From assembly GCA_003049465.1 (NCBI GenBank), contig PYSS01000131.1, positions 1 through 64,000 on the forward strand: DNA of 64,000 nucleotides, in the 5' to 3' direction. Below, piece after piece: positions 10,396-21,398 of the stretch. The translations under genes and the position numbers were made by a program. Each line of letters starts with the position of its first letter. Within the stretch, counting starts at the first letter, position 1. The notes beneath the pieces are model-generated. The model saw only the letters and a list, made by a program, of their open reading frames with translations. It was not told where the DNA came from and searched no databases. The stretch comes from Magnaporthiopsis rhizophila. Its lineage: Eukaryota; Ascomycota; Sordariomycetes; Magnaporthales; Magnaporthaceae.

Positions 10396-10828
10396 ATTCT
10401 CGCTGGCTTTCCTCCTCTTTTCGTTGCTGCAGCTGCGGCACTGTCACTTCGCCGCTCACCCCGACCGGGGAAAAGGTGCAGCGGTGCACCCTCAAGTCCG
10501 GAGAATAGGGAGAGGCCAGCCGAATGTCTTTAATGATAATACTACGTGACCTGTGTGCTGTTGTTATAAAAGCCTCGCGGCCAAGGTGGGGGCGCGAATG
10601 GATTCTGGCGACATCGATCGCCGCTGTCTGAGCCGACGAGCTGCAGTTCAAGCCGGCGACCCGCAGCAAGCCTACACCTGTGTGCAATAGGGATGCAACT
10701 CTACCGCAAGCTTTCATCTAAGCCGTCGGCGCTTTTTGTCAATCGTGCACGGCGGCAGATAAGGACGGGAAACGGTGGACGCCCCCTTCGTTATTCGAAC
10801 AGCGAAGTCAACCCCTCCCAATACTTAC

Positions 10829-11190
10829 ACAAACCACGCCCCCGCGCGGCTTGACGGCGCCACGCAGCTCACGCATGAGCCGCGCCGAGTCCTAGACGTA
10901 GAACATCACCATGTAGGTGTGCGCCACATCGAAGCCGCCGTTGCGGAGAAGATCGCCCACATCTTTCCCGGGACTGTCGGTGTCGCTGCCTTTGAGGAAA
11001 GGAACGCTGTCGGCCGCCGCCCAGAGATGAAGGGCGACTCCAGCCACCAGGGTGATGTTGGTCACACCGGCCGCGCTGATGTTGTCTCCTTGCGATGGCA
11101 AGGGTATCGGGCAAGTCTAGGCCTACAATAGCTGCCCGTGGATATCTGGAAGCGACGGACTTCCAAGGCAGCCCGTCCTCGGGGAGATTC
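10829..11190 (-). pseudogene. Relic of a class I SAM-dependent methyltransferase
   Basis: Reading the minus strand from about 11190, one frame gives KSVASRYPRAAIVGLDLPDTLAIARR, the beta2/acidic-loop region that binds the SAM ribose (usual form VxGxDLS...L..AR). The frame then shifts and continues as SAAGVTNITLVAGVALH, FDVAHTYMVMFYV, an in-frame TAG at 10892-10894, then DSARLMRELRGAVKPRGGVV. The FDVxHxxxxMFYVxD..RLxRELRxxxKPxGxV pattern is motif II/III of type-11/25-like methyltransferases. A donor-like GTAAGT follows at 10828. Lesions are at least one frameshift near 11085-11095 and one nonsense codon (CAG to TAG is a single C-to-T). Motif I (GxGxG) was not found upstream. The specific substrate cannot be inferred. 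Confidence 0.5.
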
Positions 11191-11748
11191 AGCGCCGCCG
11201 AACATCGGCGACCAGTTCGGCTTGGAATAAGCTTTACTTTGAGCTCGAATCAGACACGGTCAGTCGGGCCTTGCTAGCCATGGACAGAAGAGTAGAAACG
11301 AGCCAATGATGGCTCTGCTGATTGCTAGCAGCCCAAAAGATACAGCCTACAAGTTGCAGGAAGCAATTGGACGTTGAATAGAGCTCCATGGCTGCCAGTG
11401 GGTGTGGGTGGGGCCAATCAAGCTGTGTGACGCCAGACAGGAGCTGCTGGCAATTGGCTACGCGCTTATCGTCGCGCGTCGCGCCCCAAAGGGAAGGAAC
11501 GACTGCTCCCCGCAGTCCAACCAAGATGAGATGGAAGCCTCAACTCTGGCTGGCGTCCTCTTCGCGACCGCAGAGTCTACAACTACCACCTACACTCTCT
11601 CGGTTGGGCTCCAGCGGACGAATTCCAGAGCCCTTCCGACCGACCGATCAACCGACCGTCTTGGCCCCGAATCCGAACAGTGACAACGCACGCGCATCAT
11701 TTGATAGCTGCGCGATGGGCAAAACAACAGCTCCTGTGTAGATCAGAC
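11191..11748. other. Intergenic, upstream of chromodomain gene
   Basis: No supported gene. It separates the decayed left arm from the first intact gene and presumably holds the promoter of the chromodomain gene. Confidence 0.5.
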
Positions 11749-13227
11749 ATGTTTCGATTCTTGGGATTCAGTTCGCGCAAGCCCGCCCCCCAACCGCCAC
11801 CCGAACCTGCGGATGAGCCTACACTGGACTTTGAGCGCGATGGTCCCGCAACCGCGACGTTGCCCACAACCAGGAAGCGCAGGCTCAGCGACGCCGATGG
11901 CGGGAGCTCCAGCCCCTCCCAAAGGCCCGCGCGAAGAAGGCGCCTAGCGACGGGCGTCCAGCTTTCGCCACAGAGGCCTCCGAGCGAAAGAAGTTGCCCT
12001 TCCGAGGCCGACCAATCCGAAGCCCAGCGTATGTCCCCCGGATTTTCTCAATTCTGGTGGTGTCTGTAGCCGATTCCGACCTGGCACTCCTTTTGCCACC
12101 CCACTGACCACCAGGCAGTTCCAGTCCCAATTCCCCGCCAGACCGATTCTTCCCCGCTGCGATCCCCCCGGCCAAGCGCAATCCGGACCCCCGAACGAAA
12201 TGCCAGCACAACGGTAGAGTCTGAAGCGGCCCGCTCGGAGAAGCGGCCACCCGCCAAGCCCAGGACCCGACCGGCTCCGGTGAGTGACAGCGAAGCCGAC
12301 GGCCATGTCACGCAGAGTAGCTTCGATGAGAACGAGCGAAGACTTCCTCGCAAGGCGCGGCAGAGTGTCGACCTCCCCACCCCAACCCATACAAACGGGC
12401 AAAATATGGGTTCTTCGTATGGCACAGGAAACCAGCATGATTTTGCCAGGAAGAACCCGCCGAGCCAGCCACCGGCCAGCGTGCGGAAGCCCGCCGCTCG
12501 ATACGGAAGGCCGCGCAAGATTCCGAAAGTCGACCTAATAGAGGACCAGGGTAATGACGAAGGTAGCGACGCTGAGCATGTAAATAACGGCGTCCACGAG
12601 TCAACCCCTGCCAAGCACCTGACCGGCAACGCTTCCAAACCCTCTCGCCTCGCCAGTCCGCAGAAGTATAATGAGGATGGCGAGAAAGAGCAAGGCGGCC
12701 AGGTAGAAGATGACGATGGACGCGTGGCCATAATCAAGTCCAAGTCCAACCCGGAGGCCATCCCAATCATGCTCAACGAGAACGTCACCGACAAAAAGTA
12801 CACCATTGGCTCTATCGTCGACCACCGGCGTGATGCAGAGATTGATCACGCATTTGAACTGTCGGTCCGGTGGGTGAACTTCACTGAGCCGAGCTGGGAG
12901 TCGGAGCGATCCATCCAGGCTCAGGTGCCGGATCTCTTGTACAAATACTGGGATAGTGTTGGAGGGCGTCCCATTACCGGGGCGTTTCGCGTGTTCACGG
13001 TGCTGCGGCACTGGTCTGCCCAACCCCCTAGGGGCGGCGCAAGAGTACCCAAGCCCAAGAAGCGCACCAAGTATCTCGTCCAGTGGGAGGGCTACTCCGC
13101 GGATCCTGAGCACACGTCTGTGGAGACTGAGGAGAAGCTTCGAGATATTGCGCCTCATGAGTTGGACATTTACCTCGAGCATGTTAGAGAACAACGGCGG
13201 GCCGACTTGCGAGCCCAAGCGATATGA
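11749..13227 (+). CDS. Chromodomain-containing protein
   Basis: Two exons: 11749-12028 and 12125-13227. The 96 bp intron runs from GTATGT to TTCCAG with a CTGAC branch site, giving 460 residues. The first exon and the following about 200 residues are disordered and basic (KRRLSDAD, RPARRRRL, KPRTRPAPVSDSEAD), suited to nuclear localisation and DNA or nucleosome contact. The C-terminal third carries chromo-type sequence. Around residues 315-375 it reads KKYTIGSIVDHR...ELSVRWVNF.EPSWESERSI.....LLYKYW. Around 404-445 it reads TKYLVQWEGYSADPEHTSVE, the aromatic-cage Y-x-V-x-W-x-G-Y motif. The nearest functional analogy is a histone-methyl-lysine reader of the HP1/CDP kind. Which fungal chromodomain subfamily it belongs to cannot be settled from the sequence. 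A T28 tract lies 14 bp past the stop. Confidence 0.85.
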
Positions 13228-13241
13228 CCATCTCTGTTGTC

Positions 13242-13269
13242 TTTTTTTTTTTTTTTTTTTTTTTTTTTT
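13242..13269. repeat. Homopolymer T tract (T28)
   Basis: Uninterrupted run of 28 T just downstream of the chromodomain stop codon, in its 3' untranslated or terminator region. Confidence 0.95.
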
Positions 13270-13600
13270 CTCCTTCCAGACTGGAATCATGCTGTTGAGG
13301 ATCTGATGGGTGGGTGGCGTTCCGCGCTGGGTACAATTTGAAAGTTAGCAGTGGTGTTTTGTAAAAACGGGAATTGCGATGGGATGTTGCATTGTTAAGC
13401 AAGCCGGAGTCATAGTGTTAACGAGGGCTTCGGACATAAGATACCTGGTAAAGGGGGCGTACAATTGAATGTCAGGCAGTTAGCCAAAAGATAATGAATG
13501 ATATGATCGGTTGTAAAGGAAATAAAATATCCTCATGCTTAAACTGCCATGGGCCTTAACCGGGGTGGCAAGCTCTCACATACACAACAGCAAAACGAAT

Positions 13601-13674
13601 TGATTCGGCCGAGGCTCGAACTCAGGACCTTGTGCGTGTGAGGCACACGTGATAACCAACTACACCACCGAACC
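13601..13674 (-). tRNA. tRNA-Val (anticodon CAC)
   Basis: On the minus strand a 74-nt cloverleaf is visible. The acceptor stem GGTTCGG pairs with CCGAATC (one G-T pair), followed by discriminator A. The A-box/D arm is TGGTGTAGTTGGTTATCA. The anticodon stem TGTGC pairs with GCACA around a seven-base loop CTCACAC with T33 and anticodon CAC. The T arm CTGAG-TTCGAGC-CTCGG contains the B box. There is no intron. A run of four T on the transcribed strand, 13595-13592, is a plausible Pol III terminator. It decodes GTG codons. Confidence 0.95.
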
Positions 13675-14323
13675 AATTGTTAGACAAATGCGGCAATTCT
13701 ACAAATCATATGGACAAATGTGAGGGCCGTGGAGGTGGAGATGCTGCGTGGTGCTGACATATTCAGGGGGAGCCCCGCTCCGAAAGGGGGGTGTTAGTGA
13801 ACGATGACGATGATGGCAGAAACCTTCCACGCAGGCCTGGACGTTGAATATCCCGGTCGGCTGCTGGAGAAATATTCTCCCCGTCTTGTTCGCTTGTTAA
13901 GCATAATGTTCGGCTTCATTGGACGGACAATTCATTCGCCCACGACTTCCTCAACCAGGTGAAATCTTAACCTACAATTTCAGGCGGGCAACTCATCCGT
14001 CCAAACGTAGGAGTGGTTCGGTCGCAATATGCGTCATGCTGTCACACCCAGAACCCCGCTCGCTGACGTAGCAAGATTCTGCAACTGGCCTATCTGCTAT
14101 GCAGGCGGCATGCAAGCATTTTATACATGTGTAAGCTAACTACAGCGCGGCGGCATACCGAGTGGCTCAAAGAACATACAAGTTGACGCTCCGACGACGG
14201 GTGCTAGCTGGTCTCGGAATCTCGATAAAATCCCAGAGACACTAACATTTTGCTCCGCATCGACTCGAGCAAACCAGCAGCTACTAGGTGGAAGCTACGA
14301 CGACACACGAGATAAAAAAAAGG
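13675..14323. other. Intergenic, upstream of Rossmann-fold gene
   Basis: No ORF or RNA gene seen. It contains the upstream region of the gene starting at 14324. Confidence 0.6.
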
Positions 14324-15706
14324 ATGGCTTCAAACAAGATCCTCTTGACGGGCGCTACGGGCTACATGTAGGTTCCGTTTCATATACCTTTCTCGCAGAG
14401 TACAAGTCCGGATAATATCAAGTTGGAATGGCAAAATAGCGAAAGCTGATCTGAACGGACGCCCAGTGGCGGCACGGTGCTCACCACACTGCTGGCGTCG
14501 TCGGAGCCCGCCATCAAAGGCGGCAGCATCTCGGCGCTCGTTCGCAAGGAGGAGCAGGCGGCGGTGCTCAGGGGCCTGGGCGTGAACCCCATCATCTTCA
14601 AGGGCCTCGAGGACGTCGAGACGCTGCGCCGGGCGGCGAGCGAGCACGACGCCGTGGTCCACACTGCCAGCTCGCAGCACGACGCCTCGGCCGTGGCGCT
14701 CATCCAGGGGCTCGGCGACAGGAAGAAGGCGACCGGCAAAGAGGTGCACCTTATCCACGTAAGCTGTTTTCCTCTCTCTTGATTCGGGATACTACATGCT
14801 CGCATCACAGTTGTCTCTCTCATATATGCTCACAACTTCAACCAATACAACAACAACAGACTGGAGGTACCTCGGCGCTGGGCGACCAGGCGGTCTCGGG
14901 GAGGCTGATCGAGAGGCGTGTCTTCAATGACAAGACGGACGACATCTTTGCGTACGAGCGTGAGCGCCAAGCCAAAGACGTCTACGATCAGCGCACAACC
15001 GACCTCGCCATCCTCGAGGCCGGCGAAGCTGCCGAGGTCAAGACCGTAAGCGCTCTCCCGATAAAAAAGGCGTGTGTTTGGGCAAGATGACCAAACTCAC
15101 ACACACCCCCCATAGTACATCATCATGCCGCCCACAATCTACGGCATCGGCACCGGCGCCTTCAACCGGGTCTCCATCCAGGTGCTGGCCATCATGCGCG
15201 CGGCCCGGCGCGACGGCTTCACGACCCTGGTGCGCGGCGCCCGGGACCAGGAGTGGGGCCACGTGCACGTCACGGACCTGGCCATGCTGTACGAGCTGAT
15301 CCTCGCGCGGGCACTCGACTCTTCCTCTTCCTCTTCTTCTTCGTCTGTACCGCCGCCCCCGAGCGGCCGCAAGGGCCTCTACTTTGCCGTCACGGGCCAC
15401 CACTCCTGGGGCGAGGTCGCGGACCGGGTGGCGCGCGAGGGACACCGCCTGGGCTACGTGGCGTCGCCGGAGGTGCGCGAGGTGCCGCTCGCCGAGGCGG
15501 GCGGGCCGCTCGGGTCCGCGCTGGGCGGGCCCATCGGCGGCCAAGGGCTCAGCCCGCAGCTGACCGAGGCCGCCTGGGCGTCTCACGTCAAGACGGAGCC
15601 GGCGCTGGCGCGGGAGCTCGGGTGGAAGCCAGTCAAGGATAGACGCGACTTTGAGGAGAGCTTTGCGGTCGAGTGGACCGAGGATGTCGAGGGGTCTCGG
15701 AAGTGA
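14324..15706 (+). CDS. NAD(P)-binding Rossmann-fold protein (extended-SDR/epimerase type)
   Basis: Four exons, 14324-14367, 14467-14758, 14860-15045 and 15116-15706, give 370 residues. All introns are 70-101 bp with GTAGGT or GTAAGC donors. The N-terminus LLTGATGYIGGTV (residues 7-19) is the GxxGxxG dinucleotide site at the first beta strand. Later landmarks are ALVRKEEQA, DAVVHTASS (strand-4 region), HLIHTGGTSALG (substrate-side strand), IIMPPTIYGIGTGAFNR and GHVHVTDLAMLY. This matches fungal nucleoside-diphosphate-sugar-epimerase-like proteins of unknown substrate. The classical YxxxK pair is not obvious, so catalysis may be atypical. A run of nine serines followed by four prolines sits near residues 240-255, a loop insertion probably specific to this lineage. 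The protein is probably cytosolic: no signal peptide is seen. Confidence 0.9.
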
Positions 15707-16506
15707 CAAGGTAACATGTACCGGCACCTATGTAGAATCCGAGGAGTGCGATATTGAGCAAGGGGGCAGTGTGGGGGAAGATTCTATGTAGTAGCATTCC
15801 CAGGTAGTACTGTACTTAGTGTACTGTGCAAGTCGCTGCGCATCTGGTGTGGCACCACCTAATGTCACCATCCATTCATCTGGGCTGCGTGACCTTGACA
15901 GGTCGGGGAAATAGGCTGGCTCATACGCCGAGCAACGGTTGGTGCAGGGACCCGACGTGCAGCGCGTCGAGATCTCCTTTGGGGATTTTGGACAACCATG
16001 ACAGAGAACACCAAGTGGCAAATGTTTCAAAGATACGCACGGACAGGCCCTGGCTCGTTTGCCGAACGGTTACCTGCTCGGATGAGCGGGCGCTGTCAAA
16101 GGCGGGTGACACGTATTACATACAGTATTTGGGTTTCCCTGTTGGGCAAAAGGACACCTCGGCACAGGTAGAAAAGAGATGATGGGCCGACAAAAGTGTC
16201 TATCATATCAATGAGAATGGTACGCTGAAAGATGGTACGAAAGATACTACAAAAGGATGCGACGTAATATCGCGTGAAAAAAATACAACGGCCAGGAAAC
16301 AGGGGGATGAAACGGATGGACGACAAACTCGTGTCTTTGGGTCGCATGCTCCGCTCAAACGTTGGAACCAGCCCCCAAGGTATCATCGAGTAGAACGAAA
16401 AAGAAGGTTTAGAGACGCACGGTTCCCACTGAACATCACAAAGAACAGCAAAACAAGAAAGACTCCAAAAACGCCACGCTTTCATGCGCCAACATGCACC
16501 TCTCCA
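15707..16506. other. Convergent intergenic region
   Basis: It separates the 3' ends of two convergently transcribed genes. Only short chance frames are seen. Confidence 0.6.
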
Positions 16507-18706
16507 TTACTCGGGGTCGTCAGACTTACCTCCTTGGGGACCACCAGCTGCAGCATCGCCGGCTTCGGCAGCAGATGTATCGACCACGGCACTCGGGACC
16601 TCGTCGCCTTCGACGCGCGGCCTGAGAGGCTTGTCATAGTCGTAGCCGACGCTTTTGACTATTCCTAGGCCTTTGGTTCTGCCCTCACGGAATAGTAACC
16701 TGTCGCCGGGGGCGAGGTACTCGGGCCGTTGCACAAAGCGGAATGCCACCAGGGCGCGGTCGCCGGTCCGTATGAATGGACGGTCGACGTCAATGATGGC
16801 ACATGTCTGGGATACAGGCCCGACGTGCAGCATGGCCTGATACTTTGTTTTTATTGTTGTCGCATGCGAGAGTATCAGGACTGCGGAAGCAAGCGAACGA
16901 GGGGCGTTAGCAATGTAACCCAACCACGAGTTGACATGGTCTGGTATACCCACCTTCAGCAACAAACTCGCGGTAGACTTTTGGCGGCGCCTCCCCTTCG
17001 ACCTTGGCCAATACCACCATGCCTTTGCGGACATCCTTGCGTCTAATTTTCTTCAGCGCAAACGAGGCAGACTGGCCCGCCGACGCGGCCGGGACTCCGA
17101 TCCGTTTTCTCTCGATCGACCTGATGGCCGTCGGAGTGAAGTTACCAAGCGAGTCGGGCCCAACAAGGACAGAGTCGCCCGCGTGGATGGCGCCCGACTT
17201 GACGATGCCGCTGACCACTGTGCCGACGAACGGGACAGAAAAGGTGTCGTTAACGTGGAACTCAAAGTGTGCGTCCGAGTCGTAGCGGCCGTGATGTGGC
17301 AGGATGTTGAGAAAAGTGCGGACCAGGTCCAGGTTCTCGCCCGTGACGTTGGACACTTGGAACACGGGGCAGATGCGCTGGCTGATAAACTGCGTCGCCG
17401 TGATGACGCACTGCTCGCGGTCCTTGATGAAGACGGGCACTTTTCGGGCGCCAGGACTTTTGAGAATGCGCGTGATCTGCAGGATGGTCTCAGCCAAGAT
17501 GTGGGGCGGGCAGATATCGATTTTGGTCACCACCACCATGACAGGCACGTTGAGCGCGAGCGCCAGACCCAGATGCTCTTTGCTCATCCCAATAAGCCCA
17601 TTGTTTGCCGCCACCATGAGCAGGCAGTAGTTGGGCGAGCTCGACAGGAGTCCAAAGACGGTCGTCCTGAGATACTTCTCGTGACCTGCAAGATCGCTGA
17701 ATGTGATAACTTTGGCGCTACGCTTGCCGATTTCCTCCCATGATAGTTTGCCTAACCTCTATGTTAACCCTCATATCTTACGAGATGACGACGCTGGAGG
17801 TGGTCGAGTCTGGAGCCAACACTTACGTCCAGGCGTGTCGGAGGTGATGACCTGCCCGCTGGTGTCAAAGCCCATGATCTCCATACCAACAGAGCTGGTC
17901 CTCCCCGTCTCGATCTCATGTTTGTGGCGGAACAGGTTGACTCGGGCCTTGCCTCTGCCGTCGTCGAGGTCGCCTTTGACCAGGACACCGAGCAATGAAC
18001 TTTTCCCGGCGTCGACTGACATGCCACAAGGCGTCCGAGTCAGCATGATGCGCCCAGCTCAGCAAGCAAGGGCCCACCGGTTCGGGCACGGCTGCTGCCA
18101 AGACTCACCATTTCCCACGACGGCGATGCGCGTCTCAATCACCTTTTCGACTGAGGCGGGAGCCTGCCGAATAAGCGCCTTGCCGCTGCACCATTTCTCC
18201 TTGTCCTCTTTCCCCATGCTCGACTCTGCCTCGAGCGGGCCGCCAACGCCTTTGGTGAGCAGGAGCTGGCACTCGGCGCGCACTGACTTGGCGGCAGCGG
18301 CGAGCCTCGCAACCGCCGTGTCCCACTCGGTGCGCGACAGGCGCATGCTGTCGCCGCTGTCCTCAAACCCGAGCTCAAACACAAACTCGCCGTGGTCGGC
18401 CTCGATGCGCTCGGACAAGACGGCGGCTAGACGCTCGAGCGCGGTGACATCGCCGTCGGCCGAGAGCAGGAGTTCGCGCAGACATATGCGAGGGGCCGTG
18501 TCCGAGAGGTCGAGGGCTTCGAGGATGTCGTCAAGCTCCGCATGGTGCTCGTCATCTGGAGGGGCGCCGGCAGGGGCAGGGGTCGTCGTCGTCGCCTTGG
18601 GGTACCGCAACGACTGCTGCTTCTCGACGTACTCAGCGAACTCGCTCAGCGCGGCCTCACCTTTCCGCTTCTCGTGCGGGAGCTGTTTGGACGTTTTGGA
18701 CGCCAT
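16507..18706 (-). CDS. GTPBP1: GTPBP1/GTPBP2-type translational GTPase
   Basis: Exons on the minus strand are 18706-18109, 18015-17827, 17751-16954 and 16880-16507, totalling 652 residues. Introns are 73-93 bp and all splice phases match. The N-terminal about 200 residues are the family-specific extension. G1 is formed across the first intron as VVGNVDAGKSS (about 196-206). G3 appears as [13 protein letters not shown] (about 280-292), with Ala in place of the usual Pro of DxPGH, as in this family. G4 is VVTKIDICP and G5 is in [12 protein letters not shown]-Tu-like beta-barrel domains follow: [29 protein letters not shown] and [11 protein letters not shown], then [16 protein letters not shown]. 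The family are GTPases linked to ribosome rescue and mRNA turnover; that function comes from family knowledge. An acidic tail ([10 protein letters not shown]) ends the protein. Confidence 0.92.
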
Positions 18707-21398
18707 GCTGGGCTCGTTACGTTGGGGCGCGATCGTCGTTCGACGATTGACGAGGTGGGGCTCGGGTTGGGTAGTCCGTGGGTTTATTTCACTGTCTGTC
18801 GTATTCGAAGGATCATTGCGATATTCTAGCGCCGTTCTGAGGGGACGCGGAGAGTAGGTAGAGGAACAAACGGGCCGAGTCAGCCGAGATCGACGGATGC
18901 GCCATATGTAGATGTAGGAGGAAGCAAAAATAAATCAAGTCGTAGGCAGATAAAACTGGAGTAGAGGCTGCTTGGGCTTCTTATGAGATGCGGCTGGGCG
19001 ACGGCGTCATCGTTGGTGGTGCTCATTAGTGGGCAGTTAGTTGGTGATGTTCCAACGCCGAGGCCGAGTCATCCACCGGGGAAGCTTCGGTGTGAGTAAC
19101 CGGGCGGGGCTGCTAGAGATCTACCTGACAATACCAAGGTTTAAGGTGGCCGACCTGAGTACCTCTTAAACCCCCGCCATGGTATCGATAAGAGCTTCAG
19201 CTCCCAGCATTCCCAGCCAGACGCGGATGACTGTTTCGTCATACGGTAAGGCTGATTGGCAGGTCATACCCTTTGCTGACTCTCCCAAGAGACCGGCGGC
19301 ATGCTTGACAGAAACTCATTTCTCTCCTTTGCTGGTCAGACTTTGGGATTCTCTAGCCTCGGTGCCAAATGCTATCAATCTTGAGGCTCGTGATATCCCG
19401 CAGTAAACATTCCAAATGTGGGAATGAGCTCGTCGTAGCTGCAGCTCTAGAGACAAAGGATTGATTTTGGTTCAATCCCCTTGGTCACATCGCTGGCAAG
19501 GCAGATTATCGTAGGGCGGTGAAAAGTAGCCCATATTTGCGATCCCCTAGAGGTGCATACCCTGAATTCCGCGGCCTTCCCCTTCACAGTTGGTAAAATG
19601 AAAAATGCCGAAGCACTCATGCAGCCATCGCCGATCACTCAGTCAGTATTAAGTTAGGCGCGAACAGCTGAAAGGTGGCTAAGATTAGGAAGCAACTTGG
19701 AAGCTGAACGCAATCTATTACTAGGCAGCCTATTGGCTTGTCAGTCAGTCCCTAATTGAGCGGGCATAAGCAAGCCCTGACAACACAATTTCACCTCAGT
19801 TATGACACACGACCAGCTGACTCTTCATACCAGGGATATGCAAGTGGGCGTATCTCTAGCTTATACATATATGATGAACATGGAGGGGATTGAACCAAAA
19901 ACCCGCTTTCGAGATGTGCGACCTCATTTGCCCTCGCGCCACGGGGCGACTGTACGCGGTACTAGGTACGTGTGGGCAGCTTCAGGTCGGTATCAGCAGC
20001 ACAGGCCACAGACAATATGAACCAAGAACGCCCTTCCTCGGTCCGAAGCCCGAGATTGAAGCCTGGAGAAATATGCACACGCAATGAACGTATACAAGTA
20101 GGTGCTATAGACACGGGTGAGGCCGTGTCCGTGCCCCGCTCGACTCTGGAAGGCATCAATTGCCGATGCCGCCGATCGTGGTTCGTCCTAGAATGTGATG
20201 GCGAGACAGCGGCACACCATCTGCGAACGCGCAGAACGCGGCGTGCAGATTCACGAACGCGGGTGGCTTGTTTTGCTTGAAGCAAGCACGACAGCGGGAG
20301 TTTTCGCGTCTTGCGTTCCCTCGTAACCGAACCCTGCGTTAAGATCTGACCATTTGCATCCGATCTTCGCGTCGTTGCGCCAGAGTGGCAATGACAAGGC
20401 AACAACTGGACGGGGAGAAAAGACGAGCAACAAGCAACGAGAAAGCGGCACAGAAAGTACAGTACAATACCTACTTACAGACACGGTATCGCAGAGCGCC
20501 CCGCGGCAGGGCATCCCGCGCCACAAAAATGGCCCTTGGGCCGGGCGCACGGATCCGGGCGTTCCAACGTTGGACCCTGGCTCATGCAGTAGCCCGGCTG
20601 CACGCTGCACAGTCGTGACAGGGATGTTGTTTATCGAGAAGGGGGGAGGGGACGTTGAAGCCAGAGTCTGGCCTTTTGTCCTCTTGCCAGAGCGTGTCAA
20701 AGAGCCGACCCTGTGTGGACACCCTGGTCGAAACGAACGAGTTCCATTGGGCTGCTGTTTTTTCTGCGTTTCTCGCTTCTCAAACGCTCCTCTATCTGTG
20801 GCAGCACTGACCCCCGTTTCCCGTCAAAGTGATCCACGCAGGGCTACACTTCCCTGGCCGACCACGTCCCATTGCCGTCCGAATCTGGGCAACAAGAGGG
20901 GTGCGCACGGCCACCAAACCCGCGGGTGTGTGCACCTTGGCGGGGTCTCTTGTGCCCTGTGCTCTCCGAACCTTCTTCGTGCATCTGCACCCTTGTCGCC
21001 CCTCGTCCTTTGTGGCTGTCGATGCGCTCGTGCCTTCGAACAGATCCCGCAGGAGGGCACTCCGGAAAATTTGTGTTTCCAGCAAGGATATGCTCGATCT
21101 TCTCCCCGGGGACGAGGGAGCATGGACGGCGGGGACCCGTGGAGGGGAATGATAAAGTCGTCACCATCTCCCCCGCCCAAGTTCCATTCCTCTGATCTTC
21201 TTTGTTCGATCGTCCGCCCACAGTCGTTTTCTTCGTCGAAACATTGCATCTTGAAACCGCCGAGGCCGGCATCTCAAGACTTGGTCTTAACATTTCCTCC
21301 TATCTCAAAATATCTCAAAACGTCTCACCTAATCTCAGGGCAAGCCCCAGAGCAGCTCCTCTTCTTCCCACATAAAACCCACCACGCAAAAAGGCAGA
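18707..21398. other. Intergenic, 2.7 kb
   Basis: No supported gene. The part nearest 18706 is the promoter side of the GTPase gene. The last few hundred bases before 21399 form a pyrimidine-rich leader with repeated ATCTCA words (about 21270-21350), likely promoter or 5' UTR of the next gene. A B-box-like GGTTCAATCC occurs on the minus strand near 19890, but a proper cloverleaf could not be folded. Confidence 0.45.

Noticed and set aside
9613..10533. 306-codon plus-strand frame
   Set aside because: Open only because the region is GC-rich. The composition is unlike a protein and the minus strand reads more plausibly.
14324..18706. Secondary-metabolite cluster around the oxidoreductase
   Set aside because: The neighbours are a chromodomain protein, a tRNA and a translational GTPase. 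No synthase, P450 or transporter is present.
19870..19960. Second tRNA candidate (B-box GGTTCAATCC, minus strand)
   Set aside because: The D-arm-like GTGGCGCGAGGG lies upstream, but the T stem has mismatches, the anticodon loop lacks T33 and no acceptor stem forms.
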